Source: Haliscomenobacter sp.
GTDB taxonomy: Bacteria > Bacteroidota > Bacteroidia > Chitinophagales > Saprospiraceae
Direction of reading: 5' to 3'
Assembly: GCF_016718685.1 (NCBI RefSeq)
Contig: NZ_JADKCX010000021.1
Coordinates: forward strand, 1-64,000
Length of the DNA: 64,000 bases
The position numbers and the translations under genes were made by a program. The notes beneath the pieces are model-generated. The model searched no databases. It had not been told where the DNA came from and saw nothing but the letters and a program-made list of their open reading frames with translations. Below are positions 10,268 to 19,781 of the stretch, one piece after another (the first letter of the stretch is position 1; every line of letters begins with the position of its first letter).

Positions 10268-10804
10268 TTACTGCTTCACCTCCAAGCTCCCATCCACCGC
10301 ACTAAAGCGGATATTCGAAAAATCCTGATTGGCGGTAAAACCGTGGCTGCGGATAGTATCCTTGAGGGTCGTGACGACTACAAAGCGGTTGGTGGATACT
10401 TGTTGATCTCGTTCGTTCCAGGTGAGTTCTGGTGATTCCAACTTTTTGCCATCTACACTTTTCCATACTACACTGTCCCGCACAAGGGTCAGCCCCTTGT
10501 ACTCGTAACGCACGGCATATTTAGCCGTTAGTGTGCCCGCCAGTGCGCCCGTTGTATTAAAAAAATCCACCTTAATGCCCTTAATGAATTCCTGACGGGG
10601 GTCATCCGTCACCAAATGACGCAGCATGACCGGACCACGAATGCGCACCCGGATCAGGGCTGAATCGCTGTACAGCATGTCTACATCATTGATGGTTTCC
10701 AGGTATACAGCTTCCTTCGAAAACGTTTCTACTTGTTCTTCTTTACCTGCACAGCCTTGCAAAAACAAGATGGCCAATGCGGTGAGGGTAAGGATATTGC
10801 GCAT
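10268..10804 (-). CDS. lptC: LPS export periplasmic protein LptC-like lipoprotein
   Basis: The start chosen is the ATG at 10804 (MRNILTL), which gives a lipoprotein signal ending LFLQGC (Cys18). The longer frame to 10933 would read through a hairpin repeat and is rejected. The 178-residue protein has the LptC/DUF1239 layout: short strands with FIKGIKVDFFN, LTAKYAVRYE, RDSVVWKSVDGKKLESPELTWN and a late TNRFVVVTTLKDTIRSHGF. These form the beta-jellyroll that passes LPS from LptB2FG to LptA. In Bacteroidota this family is often annotated only as 'LPS export ABC transporter periplasmic protein LptC'. It sits between two giant surface protein genes on the same strand. Confidence 0.75.
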   Translation of the reverse strand: MRNILTLTALAILFLQGCAGKEEQVETFSKEAVYLETINDVDMLYSDSALIRVRIRGPVMLRHLVTDDPRQEFIKGIKVDFFNTTGALAGTLTAKYAVRYEYKGLTLVRDSVVWKSVDGKKLESPELTWNERDQQVSTNRFVVVTTLKDTIRSHGFTANQDFSNIRFSAVDGSLEVKQ

Positions 10805-10812
10805 ATTGAAGG

Positions 10813-10944
10813 AAGTTGAAAAGATGAGGGTTGAAAAGTTGAAAAGTAGTTGAAAAGTTAGTGCGTTTAAAAGTTTTTTGCAAAGATCGCAAATCTTGCA
10901 GTACCCACAACTTTTCAACTTTTCAACCTTCAACTTTTCAACTT
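10813..10944. repeat. Word-iterated long hairpin (GTTGAAAAG type)
   Basis: The left arm 10813-10848 consists of repeated GTTGAAAAG words. The right arm 10909-10944 is its near-complete reverse complement (CTTTTCAAC words). The stem is about 36 bp with a loop of about 60 bases. The element fills the 141-base gap between the stop of one minus-strand gene and the start of lptC, and its right arm abuts the stop codon. Confidence 0.85.
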
Positions 10945-10945
10945 A

Positions 10946-13942
10946 TTATCGTACCAAAGTGATATCCCCTTTAAAAAGCAACACTTCGTCGTCGATGAAT
11001 TCAATCTCGGCCACATACACGTATACCCCTGAGGGCATAAGCTGGTCGCGATAGGTGCCATTCCAGCCCAAGGGCTCTTGTCCCATCGGAAGATCCTTTC
11101 CATCGAACATCTGTTCCCCCCAACGATCAAAAACTTGCAGGCGCCGAATTTTTCGGGCCGCCGGGCCACCGTATAAAGTAAAAAAATCATTTTGCCCATC
11201 CTGGTCGGGCGTAAATGCATTAGGAGTATAAATGGGTCGGTTTTTAATCACGGTTACCAATAATTCATCTTCCGCTTTACACCCCACCCCATCGGTCACT
11301 TCAATCCGAAAACGTACGGTACGCAAAGGACCGGCCAAGGTGGTTTGGCAAGTAGAACAAGTCACCAAATCAGCAGGAGACCATTGGTAAGTCACCCCAG
11401 CATTACTCGATGAAGCCGAAAGGGTGATTTTTTGACCCAAATCAATCGATAAGTCCAAACCAGCATCAACCAATAAGGGCAAGGGCTGGTTGATTACCAC
11501 ATCCTGTGTGGCCGTGCAACCTCCTCCATCTTCTACGGCCACGGTATAATTGCCAGCTAATAAACCAATAAACCTATTGTCACTTTGGAAAGGACCTCCA
11601 TTGATGCCATATTTATAAGGAGGCCGCCCCCCCCGCACCAAGCAGGCTAATGATGCCTGATGCATCCCCATAACATATCACGTCAATGGGCTGGATGTCA
11701 CCAATACTTAGCAGAGGAGGGTCTACCAAAGTAGCAAGGGTATCTCGGTTACACCCGTTGGCGTCGGTCAGGGTTACCCGGTATGTGCCTGCCAGCAAAT
11801 CGGAACGAAAAGGGGCTATTGAGCCATTGTCCCATACATAAGTATAGGTTCCGGTTCCACCTTCACCCGCAATGTCTACGGCACCGTCTTTGGCTCCAAA
11901 ACAACTGGGGTCACTGCTATTCATTTGTAAAACCAGGCGCGGAAAATCTTCCACCGAAAAATTGAACTCCCCTTTGCACAAGTTTTGATCCTGCACGGCA
12001 ACCCGGTAAGTGCCCGCTCGAATGTTGCGCAGCGAATTGTCTCCTCGAAAACCTTGCCCATCGTTCCAGTTGTACTGGTAAGGTCCTTGGCCATTGCCCA
12101 GGTTGACGATGATGGAACCGTTATCAAACCCAAAACAGGTAGGCCGGGTAATGGCGTCTACCGAAGGGTCCAGGCGTAAGGTGATTTCGCGCACCTTGAG
12201 CAAGGTATCTTTTTCACAGCCATTTTGGTCGCGCCAACGCAAGGTATAATCCCCTGCAGCGACGTTGCGAAGGAATGGATTGGGACTTAAAGGCCCATTG
12301 TTCCAGCTGTATTGATACGGCGCGGTACCACCAGTAAGTTGAACGGAAAGTTCACCATCTCGGCCACCATTACAGGTTGCTTCTTTGTCTTGTGCGGCGA
12401 GCACAAATGGCGTTGGGCCTTTTATGGTGAAAGTAAGGGTAGTATCACAAGTGGCTTGATCTGTGATGTTGATGGAGTAGGTGCCCGGCGCGAGGTTTTG
12501 CAAGTCTTCGTTGCGGGTACCATTGTTCCAGGCATAAATATAGGGCCCATAATCATTACTCACGCCTACGTCAATGGACCCAGTAAGACTACCCGGGCAG
12601 TTCTCGTCCCGGGTTTGGCCACTGAGGGTAAAATGATCCCTGCAACATTCTACTTCAATCTCTTTAACCTGGGTAACCTGACAGCCGTCTGTGCTGGTTA
12701 CGTTCAGCACCACATTTTTTTTGCCTGGCCGGGTAAATTCTACTTTATGAGGGCCCTGGCCATTTACCACACCACTTTGGTTAGATGTCGGGCCAAAAAC
12801 CCATTCCCATTTGGTGAATCCCCCATTAAAGCTAGACGCATCGGTAAAACTCACTTCCTGTCCAATACAGGCTGGGCTGGAATCTAGGTTAAAATCGGCT
12901 TTGGGGCCTACAAAAGTACCCGTACCTCCGAAAGTAATGGTGTAGCCTGAGCCAGATTGGCTATAGTTATTGATTACCAAAGCATAGGCTTTGCCTTTTT
13001 CCATTGCTACAGCGGATAGAAAATTATTATAGCCTGTTTCACAACCGCAATATTCAACATTTCCTTGTTCTCCTTCTCTCAATCCAGTGGCACCAGTACA
13101 CCGGATCCAGGTACTCATAGGGCGATCTACGTTTTCCCCTGCTGACATACAGCTAATGGCCCGCTTTCCTGAGCAACTATTCACGCCATTGGGAAGCTCA
13201 AAAAGTACAAAATCAATATCATCATCTGGGTTAAGTGGATTGATGTTGAAAGTTAAGGTTCCCGATACATCACAAGTCCATTTGAACCAGTTTGATTGGG
13301 ATTCACTAGGGTTACAGCCCAGCCTGCCACAAACGCCGTCAATTTCAGTAGTGTCCAAACCTTCCCCTCGCACAAAAGGGATGCTAAGGGCTTTTTTGCT
13401 ACAAAGGATGTTGCCAGTGGGGCAATCACTACTGGGTTGTTGCGTAGCAGAATAGTTATTGATACAAAGTTGAAAAGTACCATTCCCATTTACACGCGAG
13501 CTGACGCGAATGTAATAACGCTGTCCAATAATCAATCTGGATGAAAACTTTGAATGGAATTACGATTGAATGCATCCGAGATACAAGTATTGGCCTCTCT
13601 TAAATTACCACAAGTACCTGTATAAAGTGCAAACTGTGGCGATCGTAAAGTCCCACCTGCATTTAGCCGTGTAGCACCAGAGATACTAATATTGACATCA
13701 GAACCAATTGCATCAAACGCAAACCAAACATCATTTGGAACATTAGATGCTGGCATACACCCCGGAGTGGCAAGCCCAACGGTGGGCGTTGCCCCAACAG
13801 TAGTATATTGCCTTACCATCGAACACCACCCATCTAAACTATCCAACACAATTGCATTGGCACAATTGTCGTTTACAGGAGCCTGAGCATGTAGACTACT
13901 CAGCGCACAACAGCAAAAAAACAGCATAAATATTTTTCTCAT
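10946..13942 (-). CDS. SprB-repeat/PKD surface protein with type B T9SS sorting domain (two frameshifts)
   Basis: About 1,000 residues when joined. A signal peptide ends SSLHA|QAPVND and is followed by PVNDNCANAI, a start typical of Bacteroidota surface proteins. Two pre-peptidase-C-like beta domains follow, then a PKD domain (WEWVFGPTSN), then five or six SprB-type repeats (YxWNNG ... GTYxxxxxDxxxC). The last 90 residues (YTPNAFTPDQDGQNDFF to GDITLVR) are the gliding motility-associated sorting domain. Frame breaks lie near 13535, by a TTTT run, and at a run of eight C at 11627-11634. It resembles the mobile adhesin SprB in repeat type but is much smaller. It is presumably T9SS-exported and surface-attached. 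Confidence 0.85.
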
Positions 13943-14058
13943 AGCCTAACGATTTGGCCTCTCAATTTAAAAATTTTACCGAAGCTCTTACAAATAACGC
14001 CATTACCCGATATTTATATCACTCGAATTGCAAAGAGGATGATATTTTTGTGCATTGA

Positions 14059-14790
14059 ATGACAAAAAAAAGCCAAATGCTCCATCACTTGCCCAACGCT
14101 GTTACACTATTGAATCTTTTTTGTGGTGCTTGTGCAAGCCTTTGCATCATCTACGGACGTTTGGAATGGGCCATCGGGTTGGTAGCACTTGGGGCATTGT
14201 TCGATTTATTGGACGGAATGGTGGCGCGATGGTTAAATGTGCACTCCGAATTGGGCAAACAACTGGATTCACTGGCCGACATGGTCTCTTTTGGTTTGGT
14301 GCCGGGATTGATTGTATATGGACTTATTGCTGCAGCATGGCAGGGACATTGGCCAAAAGATTTGGAACTACGGGCGCTCCCGGCTTTTTTACTCACGCTT
14401 TTTGCTGCCCTGCGCTTAGGCAAATTCAACCTGGATGAACGCCAAACGGAAGGTTTCTTGGGTTTGCCTACTCCGGGATGTACCCTGTTTATGATTGGAT
14501 TACTGGGTTTGTACCTTTCTCCAGCGCCTGGTTTGGCTTTTCTTTTTAATGTTGGCGTGCTTTATGGCATCACTTTGCTCTTTTCCGTCCTGATGGTGGT
14601 AGAAATTCCCATGTTCAGTTTTAAATTCAAAACCTTACAATGGACAGGCAATGAGATAAGGATTATCTTTGCGGCGATTTCAGTAGCATTGGTAGTTAGC
14701 TGGCAGGTGGCTGGCTTATCTGCTGTGGTGCTGCTGTACATCATATCTTCTTGTTTCATTCATTTCTTTAAGCGTAAACCATTGCCATGA
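14059..14790 (+). CDS. pssA: CDP-diacylglycerol--serine O-phosphatidyltransferase
   Basis: This 243-residue integral membrane enzyme makes phosphatidylserine, the precursor of phosphatidylethanolamine. The CDP-alcohol phosphotransferase signature D-x2-DG-x2-AR-x8-G-x3-D-x3-D is complete: DLLDGMVAR, then G and the two aspartates of KQLDSLAD. About seven or eight hydrophobic segments follow. Its stop overlaps the start of purS by four bases (ATGA), which implies translational coupling. A TATTTTTG box at 14043-14050 lies only eight bases before the ATG, so the mRNA leader may be very short. Confidence 0.92.
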   Translation: MTKKSQMLHHLPNAVTLLNLFCGACASLCIIYGRLEWAIGLVALGALFDLLDGMVARWLNVHSELGKQLDSLADMVSFGLVPGLIVYGLIAAAWQGHWPKDLELRALPAFLLTLFAALRLGKFNLDERQTEGFLGLPTPGCTLFMIGLLGLYLSPAPGLAFLFNVGVLYGITLLFSVLMVVEIPMFSFKFKTLQWTGNEIRIIFAAISVALVVSWQVAGLSAVVLLYIISSCFIHFFKRKPLP

Positions 14791-15041
14791 AATTTGTTGC
14801 AGAAATTGACATTATGCCCCATAAAGAATTGCTCGACCCCCAGGGTAAAGCAGTCTCCCATAACCTCAAAAACATCAACATCCAGGAAGTATCCGATGTG
14901 CGCATCGGCAAACACATCACCCTCACCCTGGAAGCCGAAACGGAAGATGCTGCCCGCGAAATCGTTGACAACGCCTGCCGCAAACTATTGGCCAACCTGA
15001 TTATGGAAACCTTTACGTTTGAATTAAGCTCACAGGAATAG
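14787..15041 (+). CDS. purS: Phosphoribosylformylglycinamidine synthase subunit PurS
   Basis: This 84-residue protein matches the small PurS subunit, which together with PurL and PurQ converts FGAR to FGAM in purine synthesis. It has the family's MKFVAEIDIMPHKELLDPQG start, VSDVRIGKHITLTLEA in the middle and CRKLLANLIMETF near the end. It overlaps pssA by four bases. purL and purQ are not in the window. Confidence 0.92.
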   Translation: MKFVAEIDIMPHKELLDPQGKAVSHNLKNINIQEVSDVRIGKHITLTLEAETEDAAREIVDNACRKLLANLIMETFTFELSSQE

Positions 15042-15124
15042 GGTTTGAAGGTTCGGGAGTTCGAAGGTTCGAGGGTTTATGGCTCAGAACTCCCGAACCC
15101 CCGAACCTTCAACCCCCCGAACTC
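15041..15124. repeat. Word-iterated long hairpin (GGTTCG type)
   Basis: The left arm (15041-15078) carries three GGTTTGAA/GGTTCGGG/GGTTCGAG words. The right arm (15088-15124) carries the complementary CCCGAACC/CGAACCTTC words, with a loop of nine bases. It fills the gap between the purS stop and the rsmI start. A longer upstream reading of rsmI would translate through it, so it also explains why an ATG at 15079 should not be used. Confidence 0.8.
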
Positions 15125-15132
15125 TCCTCCAC

Positions 15133-15813
15133 ATGACCCTCTACCTCGTTCCAACCCCCATCGGTAACCTTGAAGACATCACCCTCCGTGCCATCCGGGT
15201 ACTCAAAGAGGTGGATCTCATTCTTGCCGAAGATACCCGAACCTCGCGCAAGTTGTTGGATCACTATGGGATAGGAACTCCCCTCTGGGCCCATCACGCG
15301 CACAATGAGCATACGGCCATCAGCAGTATCCTGCGCGAAATGCAAGGGGGTAAAAATATTGCCCTGATTTCGGATGCTGGAACCCCTGGTATATCTGACC
15401 CCGGGTTTTTATTGGTACGGGAATGTGTGCGCAACGGAATTAAAGTGGAGTGTTTGCCCGGGGCGTCGGCGCTGGTTCCCGCCCTGGTTGTATCGGGTTT
15501 ACCTTGTGATCGGTTCCATTTCGAGGGGTTTTTACCCCACAAGAAAGGGCGACAAACCCGCGTTCAATACCTGTCGGTTTTACCCAATACTTTTGCCTTG
15601 TACGAGTCACCACACCGGCTGGTCAAATGTTTGGAGCAACTGATCCCTTTTTGTGGTGTCGAACGCAGCGCTTGTGTGGTACGCGAACTCAGTAAATTAC
15701 ACGAAGAGGCTCATCGTGGTACTTTGGAATCGCTGGCAGCGTTTTTTAAACAACATCCCGAAAAAGTCAAAGGGGAAATTGTCATTGTTGTAGCTGGAAG
15801 TACTGAAACATGA
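15133..15813 (+). CDS. rsmI: 16S rRNA (cytidine(1402)-2'-O)-methyltransferase RsmI
   Basis: The true start is the ATG at 15133 (MTLYLVPTPIGN). The family hallmark LVPTPIGNLEDITLRA is followed by ADLILAEDTR-like LILAEDTRTSRKLL, then LISDAGTPGISDPG and GFLPHKKGR, all core motifs of the tetrapyrrole-methylase fold RsmI group. At 226 residues it is about the length of Bacteroidota members. The enzyme uses SAM to methylate the ribose of C1402 in the decoding centre. It is preceded by a hairpin repeat that occupies the purS-rsmI gap. Confidence 0.93.
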   Translation: MTLYLVPTPIGNLEDITLRAIRVLKEVDLILAEDTRTSRKLLDHYGIGTPLWAHHAHNEHTAISSILREMQGGKNIALISDAGTPGISDPGFLLVRECVRNGIKVECLPGASALVPALVVSGLPCDRFHFEGFLPHKKGRQTRVQYLSVLPNTFALYESPHRLVKCLEQLIPFCGVERSACVVRELSKLHEEAHRGTLESLAAFFKQHPEKVKGEIVIVVAGSTET

Positions 15814-15863
15814 TAAGAGGACGCAGAGAAAGGGGGGGCTGCAGCCAATGTTTAGCTTAGAAG

Positions 15864-16889
15864 ATGAAAAAAATGAAAAAGATGAAAAATAAATTGGCCC
15901 TTTTAGGTGGACTTTTGTGCACACTGGCTCTGGTATTCACTTTTTGCAAAAACCCGGCAAAAGAGCCTGTTGTTGATGAAAAACCAGCACAGACCGTAAA
16001 AGTTCCTGCCTTCAACCGTGATTCCGCATTTCAATACGTGGTTAAACAAACTGAGTTTGGTCCGCGTGTACCCAATACCGCCGCCCACCAGGCTTGTAAA
16101 GCCTGGATCTCCACTCAACTTAAAACCTTCGGCATGGAGGTGATTGAACAAAATTTTCAAGCTAAAGCCTATACCGGTACCACACTCAACGGTACCAACA
16201 TCATTGGGCAGTACAAGCCCGAACTCAGCCGCCGCATTTTGTTGGCCGCACACTGGGATTCACGTCCTTTTGCCGACTCTCCCCTGTTTAAAGGAGATAA
16301 AACCCAACCGGTTATGGGGGCTGACGATGGTGGCAGTGGTGTAGGTGTACTCCTGGAAATTGCCCGTCAGTTGCAAGCCAATCCAGTGGAGATTGGCGTG
16401 GACATCGTCTTTTTTGATGCTGAAGATTACGGCGACGGCAGCGACAACCCCAAAGCACATAGCTGGTGTCTGGGTGCGCAGCACTGGTCCAAAAACTTAC
16501 ACTACAAAAATAAGATTAGACCCGAGTACGGCATCTTGCTCGATATGGTTGGAGCATCCTCCGCTCGTTTTGGCTTTGATGCTATCTCCTACAAACAGGC
16601 TAGCGATGTATTACAAAAAGTATGGGGTTTGGCCAAGGAAATGGGGTATGGACAATATTTTGTGGAGGAGATAACTGGCGAAATTACCGATGATCACGTG
16701 TATGTCAATTACATCGCAGGCATAAAAATGATCGACATCATCAATAAGCCAAAAGGCAGTGAAACTGGGTTTGTGCCACACTGGCATACCGATGAAGATA
16801 CCATCGATAAAATTGACCCTTATACCCTGCGTGCCGTCGGTCAGGTGTTATTAGCGGTGATCTATCGAGAATTCAATGGGGAACTGTAA
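15864..16889 (+). CDS. M28 family zinc peptidase / glutaminyl-cyclase-like protein
   Basis: This 341-residue exported protein has a Lys-rich N-terminus and a hydrophobic signal ending in a Cys (residue 28), so it may be a lipoprotein. Zinc-site motifs of the M28 fold are visible: LLAAHWDSRPFAD, MGADDGGSGVGVLLE, VFFDAEDYGDG and the distal HWHTDEDT. The arrangement and spacing resemble glutaminyl-peptide cyclotransferases, which cyclise N-terminal Gln to pyroglutamate. That activity fits secreted Bacteroidota proteins, whose mature N-termini often start with Gln after cleavage at A|Q. An aminopeptidase activity is the alternative. It stands alone downstream of rsmI. Confidence 0.8.
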   Translation: MKKMKKMKNKLALLGGLLCTLALVFTFCKNPAKEPVVDEKPAQTVKVPAFNRDSAFQYVVKQTEFGPRVPNTAAHQACKAWISTQLKTFGMEVIEQNFQAKAYTGTTLNGTNIIGQYKPELSRRILLAAHWDSRPFADSPLFKGDKTQPVMGADDGGSGVGVLLEIARQLQANPVEIGVDIVFFDAEDYGDGSDNPKAHSWCLGAQHWSKNLHYKNKIRPEYGILLDMVGASSARFGFDAISYKQASDVLQKVWGLAKEMGYGQYFVEEITGEITDDHVYVNYIAGIKMIDIINKPKGSETGFVPHWHTDEDTIDKIDPYTLRAVGQVLLAVIYREFNGEL

Positions 16890-16992
16890 TTGTTAGTTTA
16901 AAAAAGCACCAAACCCTGGAACGGAAGAACTTTGTGCAAACACATCAACGTGATGTAGCAATATTGCTGCTTGTGCTAAAACCTCTTCCTTT

Positions 16993-18348
16993 ATGAAAAC
17001 ACCTTTAGCAGGTCTTTGGAGTCTGGCACAGACGCTATTGACCCAAAAACCGATGTTGAAAAACCTACCTGTATTTTCTGCCTACCTTGCGATGCTTGTT
17101 CTTGTTTGCAACAGCTTACAACTTACCGCTCAGGAAACGTATGCCCCCAACCTTCAGGCCATCCAGCGCCAATTGTCGATCAAACTACCTTTTGCCAGAG
17201 TAGCCCAAAACCTGAACGTTGAGGTCATCAACAACCTCGTTATCGTTGAAGGTGACATCATCCTGGGGCCACTCGTGAGTTTTGAAGGCGATAATGCCGT
17301 AGCCATTGATGGCGCACAATACCGCTGGCCAGGTTCGGTGATTCCGTACACCATTGCTCCTGGCCATCCACAAATGGCTGCCATTCAGTGGGCCATCAAC
17401 CACGTGAACAGCAATACCAACATCTGCTTAGTGCCCCGTACCAACCAGGGGGATTTTGTTCGATTCGTTTCCGGTTCGGGCTGCGCCTCTTACGTAGGTA
17501 GGCAAGGTGGAATGCAGGACATCGTGATTGGCAACTGCTCTCAGGGCAGCATTGCCCACGAAATTTGTCATGCCGCCGGACTTTGGCATGAGCATTCGCG
17601 CGCCGATCGCGACAACTTCATTACCGTCAATTGGGCCAACATTACCGCTGGGAAAGAGCACAATTTCAACAAACACGTAGCCGACGGTACAGACATTGGT
17701 ACTTATGACTATGGCTCGATCATGCATTATGGAACGCATGGTTTTTCCAAAAACGGACAGCCTACCATTTCGATTCGCAAACCTCCGGGCACCAATGCGA
17801 CTACAATTGGCCAACGCAATGCCATGAGTCCGAAGGATAAAGCCGCAATCAATAATCTGTATGCACCTGGTCCTTGTAAGTCGACCGATTGTGGTACAGA
17901 AGATTGTTTAACTTTTAATCCAGGAGGCCTTATGGTCAAACAAAACGGCAATATTTGGCAAGTGATCAGCGGCAATAGTGCCATGTTTGCAGCCCCAAAC
18001 AAAACCGAAGCTGACCGCATTGTACAATTGCTCAAGCACCTGGGTTTCACCCGCAACTGTTATGTGGGACGCCCCGCACCTTCATTCCAGTACAGTTTGG
18101 TCAATGCGGCTGCGTCCAATGCGCCTATGCTGGCTGGCGAAGATTGTATCAGTTTTAATCCGGCCAACCTGAAAATTCAAACCATTAGCGGGCGCATTAA
18201 AATCACCGATGGCAATAGCCTGCTCTTCGATTTTGGCACCTCAATGGCTGAAGCACAATTGGCACTCTGTTTGATCAAAAAGTACAAATTCACCAAAACC
18301 TGCTACGTAGGCCGCCCCGATCCTTCATTCCAATACATGCGCAAATGA
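16993..18348 (+). CDS. Secreted astacin-family (M12A) metalloprotease with duplicated C-terminal domain
   Basis: The zinc motif HEICHAAGLWHEHSR at residues 189-203 is the full astacin consensus, and SIMHYG at 242-247 is the Met-turn. An ATG at 17053 gives the better signal peptide (MLKNLPVF ... LTAQ) and may be the real start; the annotated start adds 20 residues. After the catalytic domain come two copies of a region of about 70 residues, each beginning EDC(L/I)(T/S)FNP and ending CYVGRPxPSFQY. This repeat was not recognised and may be a binding domain. The four-base overlap (ATGA) with the DUF4377 gene implies one operon. Confidence 0.9.
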   Translation: MKTPLAGLWSLAQTLLTQKPMLKNLPVFSAYLAMLVLVCNSLQLTAQETYAPNLQAIQRQLSIKLPFARVAQNLNVEVINNLVIVEGDIILGPLVSFEGDNAVAIDGAQYRWPGSVIPYTIAPGHPQMAAIQWAINHVNSNTNICLVPRTNQGDFVRFVSGSGCASYVGRQGGMQDIVIGNCSQGSIAHEICHAAGLWHEHSRADRDNFITVNWANITAGKEHNFNKHVADGTDIGTYDYGSIMHYGTHGFSKNGQPTISIRKPPGTNATTIGQRNAMSPKDKAAINNLYAPGPCKSTDCGTEDCLTFNPGGLMVKQNGNIWQVISGNSAMFAAPNKTEADRIVQLLKHLGFTRNCYVGRPAPSFQYSLVNAAASNAPMLAGEDCISFNPANLKIQTISGRIKITDGNSLLFDFGTSMAEAQLALCLIKKYKFTKTCYVGRPDPSFQYMRK

Positions 18349-18869
18349 TAAAAATGGCTCATTGCTTAGTATTGGCATTGATGGCCGGTACAGCTCTCAG
18401 TTGTACGAGTCCAGCCAAAACCGAAACACTCGTCGTGCAGCACTACAAAGTACCCTGCCAAGGCGAATCTACCATGATGTGTTATTTGGTGAAAAAACAA
18501 GGCCAAGAAGACTGGGAGTATTTTTATGACGAAATCCAGGGCCTGGATTACGAATGGGGACACGTTTATACGCTTGAAGTATCTACCGAAACCATCGCCA
18601 ATCCACCGCAGGATGGATCTTCCTTTTCGACCAAGGTTGAAAAAGTACTGAAAAAAGAGAAGGTTGCCGAAGGGACGACTTTTGAACTGCCTTTAACCGT
18701 AGAAGGTGCACCAATGCTGACGCAAAAGGGACAAAGCTGGACTTACTTCAATACCATTGAGGTTGTTTCATCACCGTCCCTCGATTCTTTGATCCAAAAA
18801 TCCAGCACGGGCGTATTTGCGCAACAAACGGGAAAATCGAACATTTTGCGTTTGGTAAGTGTGAAATGA
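18345..18869 (+). CDS. DUF4377 domain lipoprotein
   Basis: A 174-residue lipoprotein with a signal ending TALSC. Residues 30-100 match the DUF4377 pattern: a Cys pair with CxG...MCYLV, WEYFYDEIQGLDYEWGHVY and NPPQDGSS. DUF4377 is found in HslJ-like envelope proteins of Bacteroidota and its function is unknown. The start overlaps the stop of the astacin protease, so co-translation is likely. It could be a partner or an envelope inhibitor of that protease, which is inference from context only. Confidence 0.75.
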   Translation: MIKMAHCLVLALMAGTALSCTSPAKTETLVVQHYKVPCQGESTMMCYLVKKQGQEDWEYFYDEIQGLDYEWGHVYTLEVSTETIANPPQDGSSFSTKVEKVLKKEKVAEGTTFELPLTVEGAPMLTQKGQSWTYFNTIEVVSSPSLDSLIQKSSTGVFAQQTGKSNILRLVSVK

Positions 18870-18890
18870 CCACTACTGACAAATAGAATC

Positions 18891-18934
18891 AACAGCCCTC
18901 AAAGTGCATCTGGCCTTTGGGGGCTGTTCTTTTG
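18891..18934 (+). terminator. Rho-independent terminator after the astacin-DUF4377 operon
   Basis: AACAGCCCTCAAAG (18891-18904) pairs with CTTTGGGGGCTGTT (18915-18928) apart from one T-G wobble, with a loop of 10 bases, followed by CTTTTG. It sits 22 bases after the DUF4377 stop. Confidence 0.8.
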
Positions 18935-18968
18935 ACAAGAATCGAAAAAAGTATGCTATTTTTCGGGA

Positions 18969-19781
18969 ATGCAAAAAAACATACTTCAGCTTTCCGGCGG
19001 GCAACTGCAATACCTCCAGTATGGAACCGGCTCCCGCTTGTGGATTGCCTTTCACGGCTTTGCACGGGAAGGCAGTAGTTTTGCCTCTTTAGCTCAATTT
19101 TTACCGAAAAACACTTGTTTGATTGCCCTGGATTTACCCTGGCACGGAGGAACGGAGTGGCGTGAAACCAACTTTACGGTTGCAGATATCGTTCAAGCGA
19201 TCGATCAATTGTTGCGCCTCAGGCAACAGACTCATTACACGGCCCTGGGTTTTAGTTTTGGTGCCCGGCTTTGTTTAGCCTTGGCCAGTGTTGAAGCACG
19301 GCGTTGGGAGCGCCTGATTTTACTAGCACCAGATGGATTGCCCCGAGGCGGGTGGTATCAATTCGTAGATCAAGTTCCGTTGGGATTCAAAAAACAGGTA
19401 GTCAAGCTATTCGCTCAGGCCCAAGTATTGTTGCGATTGGCCAGCACCTTGTACAATTGGAAATTATTGGATGGACTCAGCTATCGCTTTTTGCGTTTGC
19501 ATTTGCAGTCTGAATCCAGTTGCAAACGCTTGGCTGGAATCTGGATTTCGGCAGCGGCCTTTCCTTCTTTGCGAAAATCCTTTAAACAGATAGCTGCTAC
19601 GCCACACTTGCCGGTGCAATTGGTTACAGGAAATGAAGATTCAGTTATTCCTCAAACTGCTTTTGCCCATTTGGCTCAACACATTCCCCAGCTACAGTGG
19701 ACAAAACTTGCCCATGCTGATCATGACCTACTCAGTGCTGCAGTATTGCCCCGATGGGGAAACATTATTCAAGAATCCTGA
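18969..19781 (+). CDS. Alpha/beta hydrolase
   Basis: A 270-residue cytoplasmic hydrolase fold. The oxyanion region is WIAFHGFAREGSSF, the nucleophile elbow is GFSFGA (Gly-x-Ser-x-Gly), the acid is likely in VTGNEDSVIP, and the base histidine is in HADHDLL. The reaction cannot be told; members include esterases and C-C bond hydrolases. The last 17 bases overlap the convergent barrel-protein gene. Confidence 0.82.
   Translation: MQKNILQLSGGQLQYLQYGTGSRLWIAFHGFAREGSSFASLAQFLPKNTCLIALDLPWHGGTEWRETNFTVADIVQAIDQLLRLRQQTHYTALGFSFGARLCLALASVEARRWERLILLAPDGLPRGGWYQFVDQVPLGFKKQVVKLFAQAQVLLRLASTLYNWKLLDGLSYRFLRLHLQSESSCKRLAGIWISAAAFPSLRKSFKQIAATPHLPVQLVTGNEDSVIPQTAFAHLAQHIPQLQWTKLAHADHDLLSAAVLPRWGNIIQES

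Noticed and set aside
10268..10933. Longer lptC start at 10933
   Set aside because: It would translate the hairpin repeat and bury the lipoprotein signal; the ATG at 10804 gives a proper lipobox.
15079..15132. Longer rsmI start at 15079
   Set aside because: The added residues are encoded by the repeat hairpin, and the family begins at LVPTPIGN right after the ATG at 15133.
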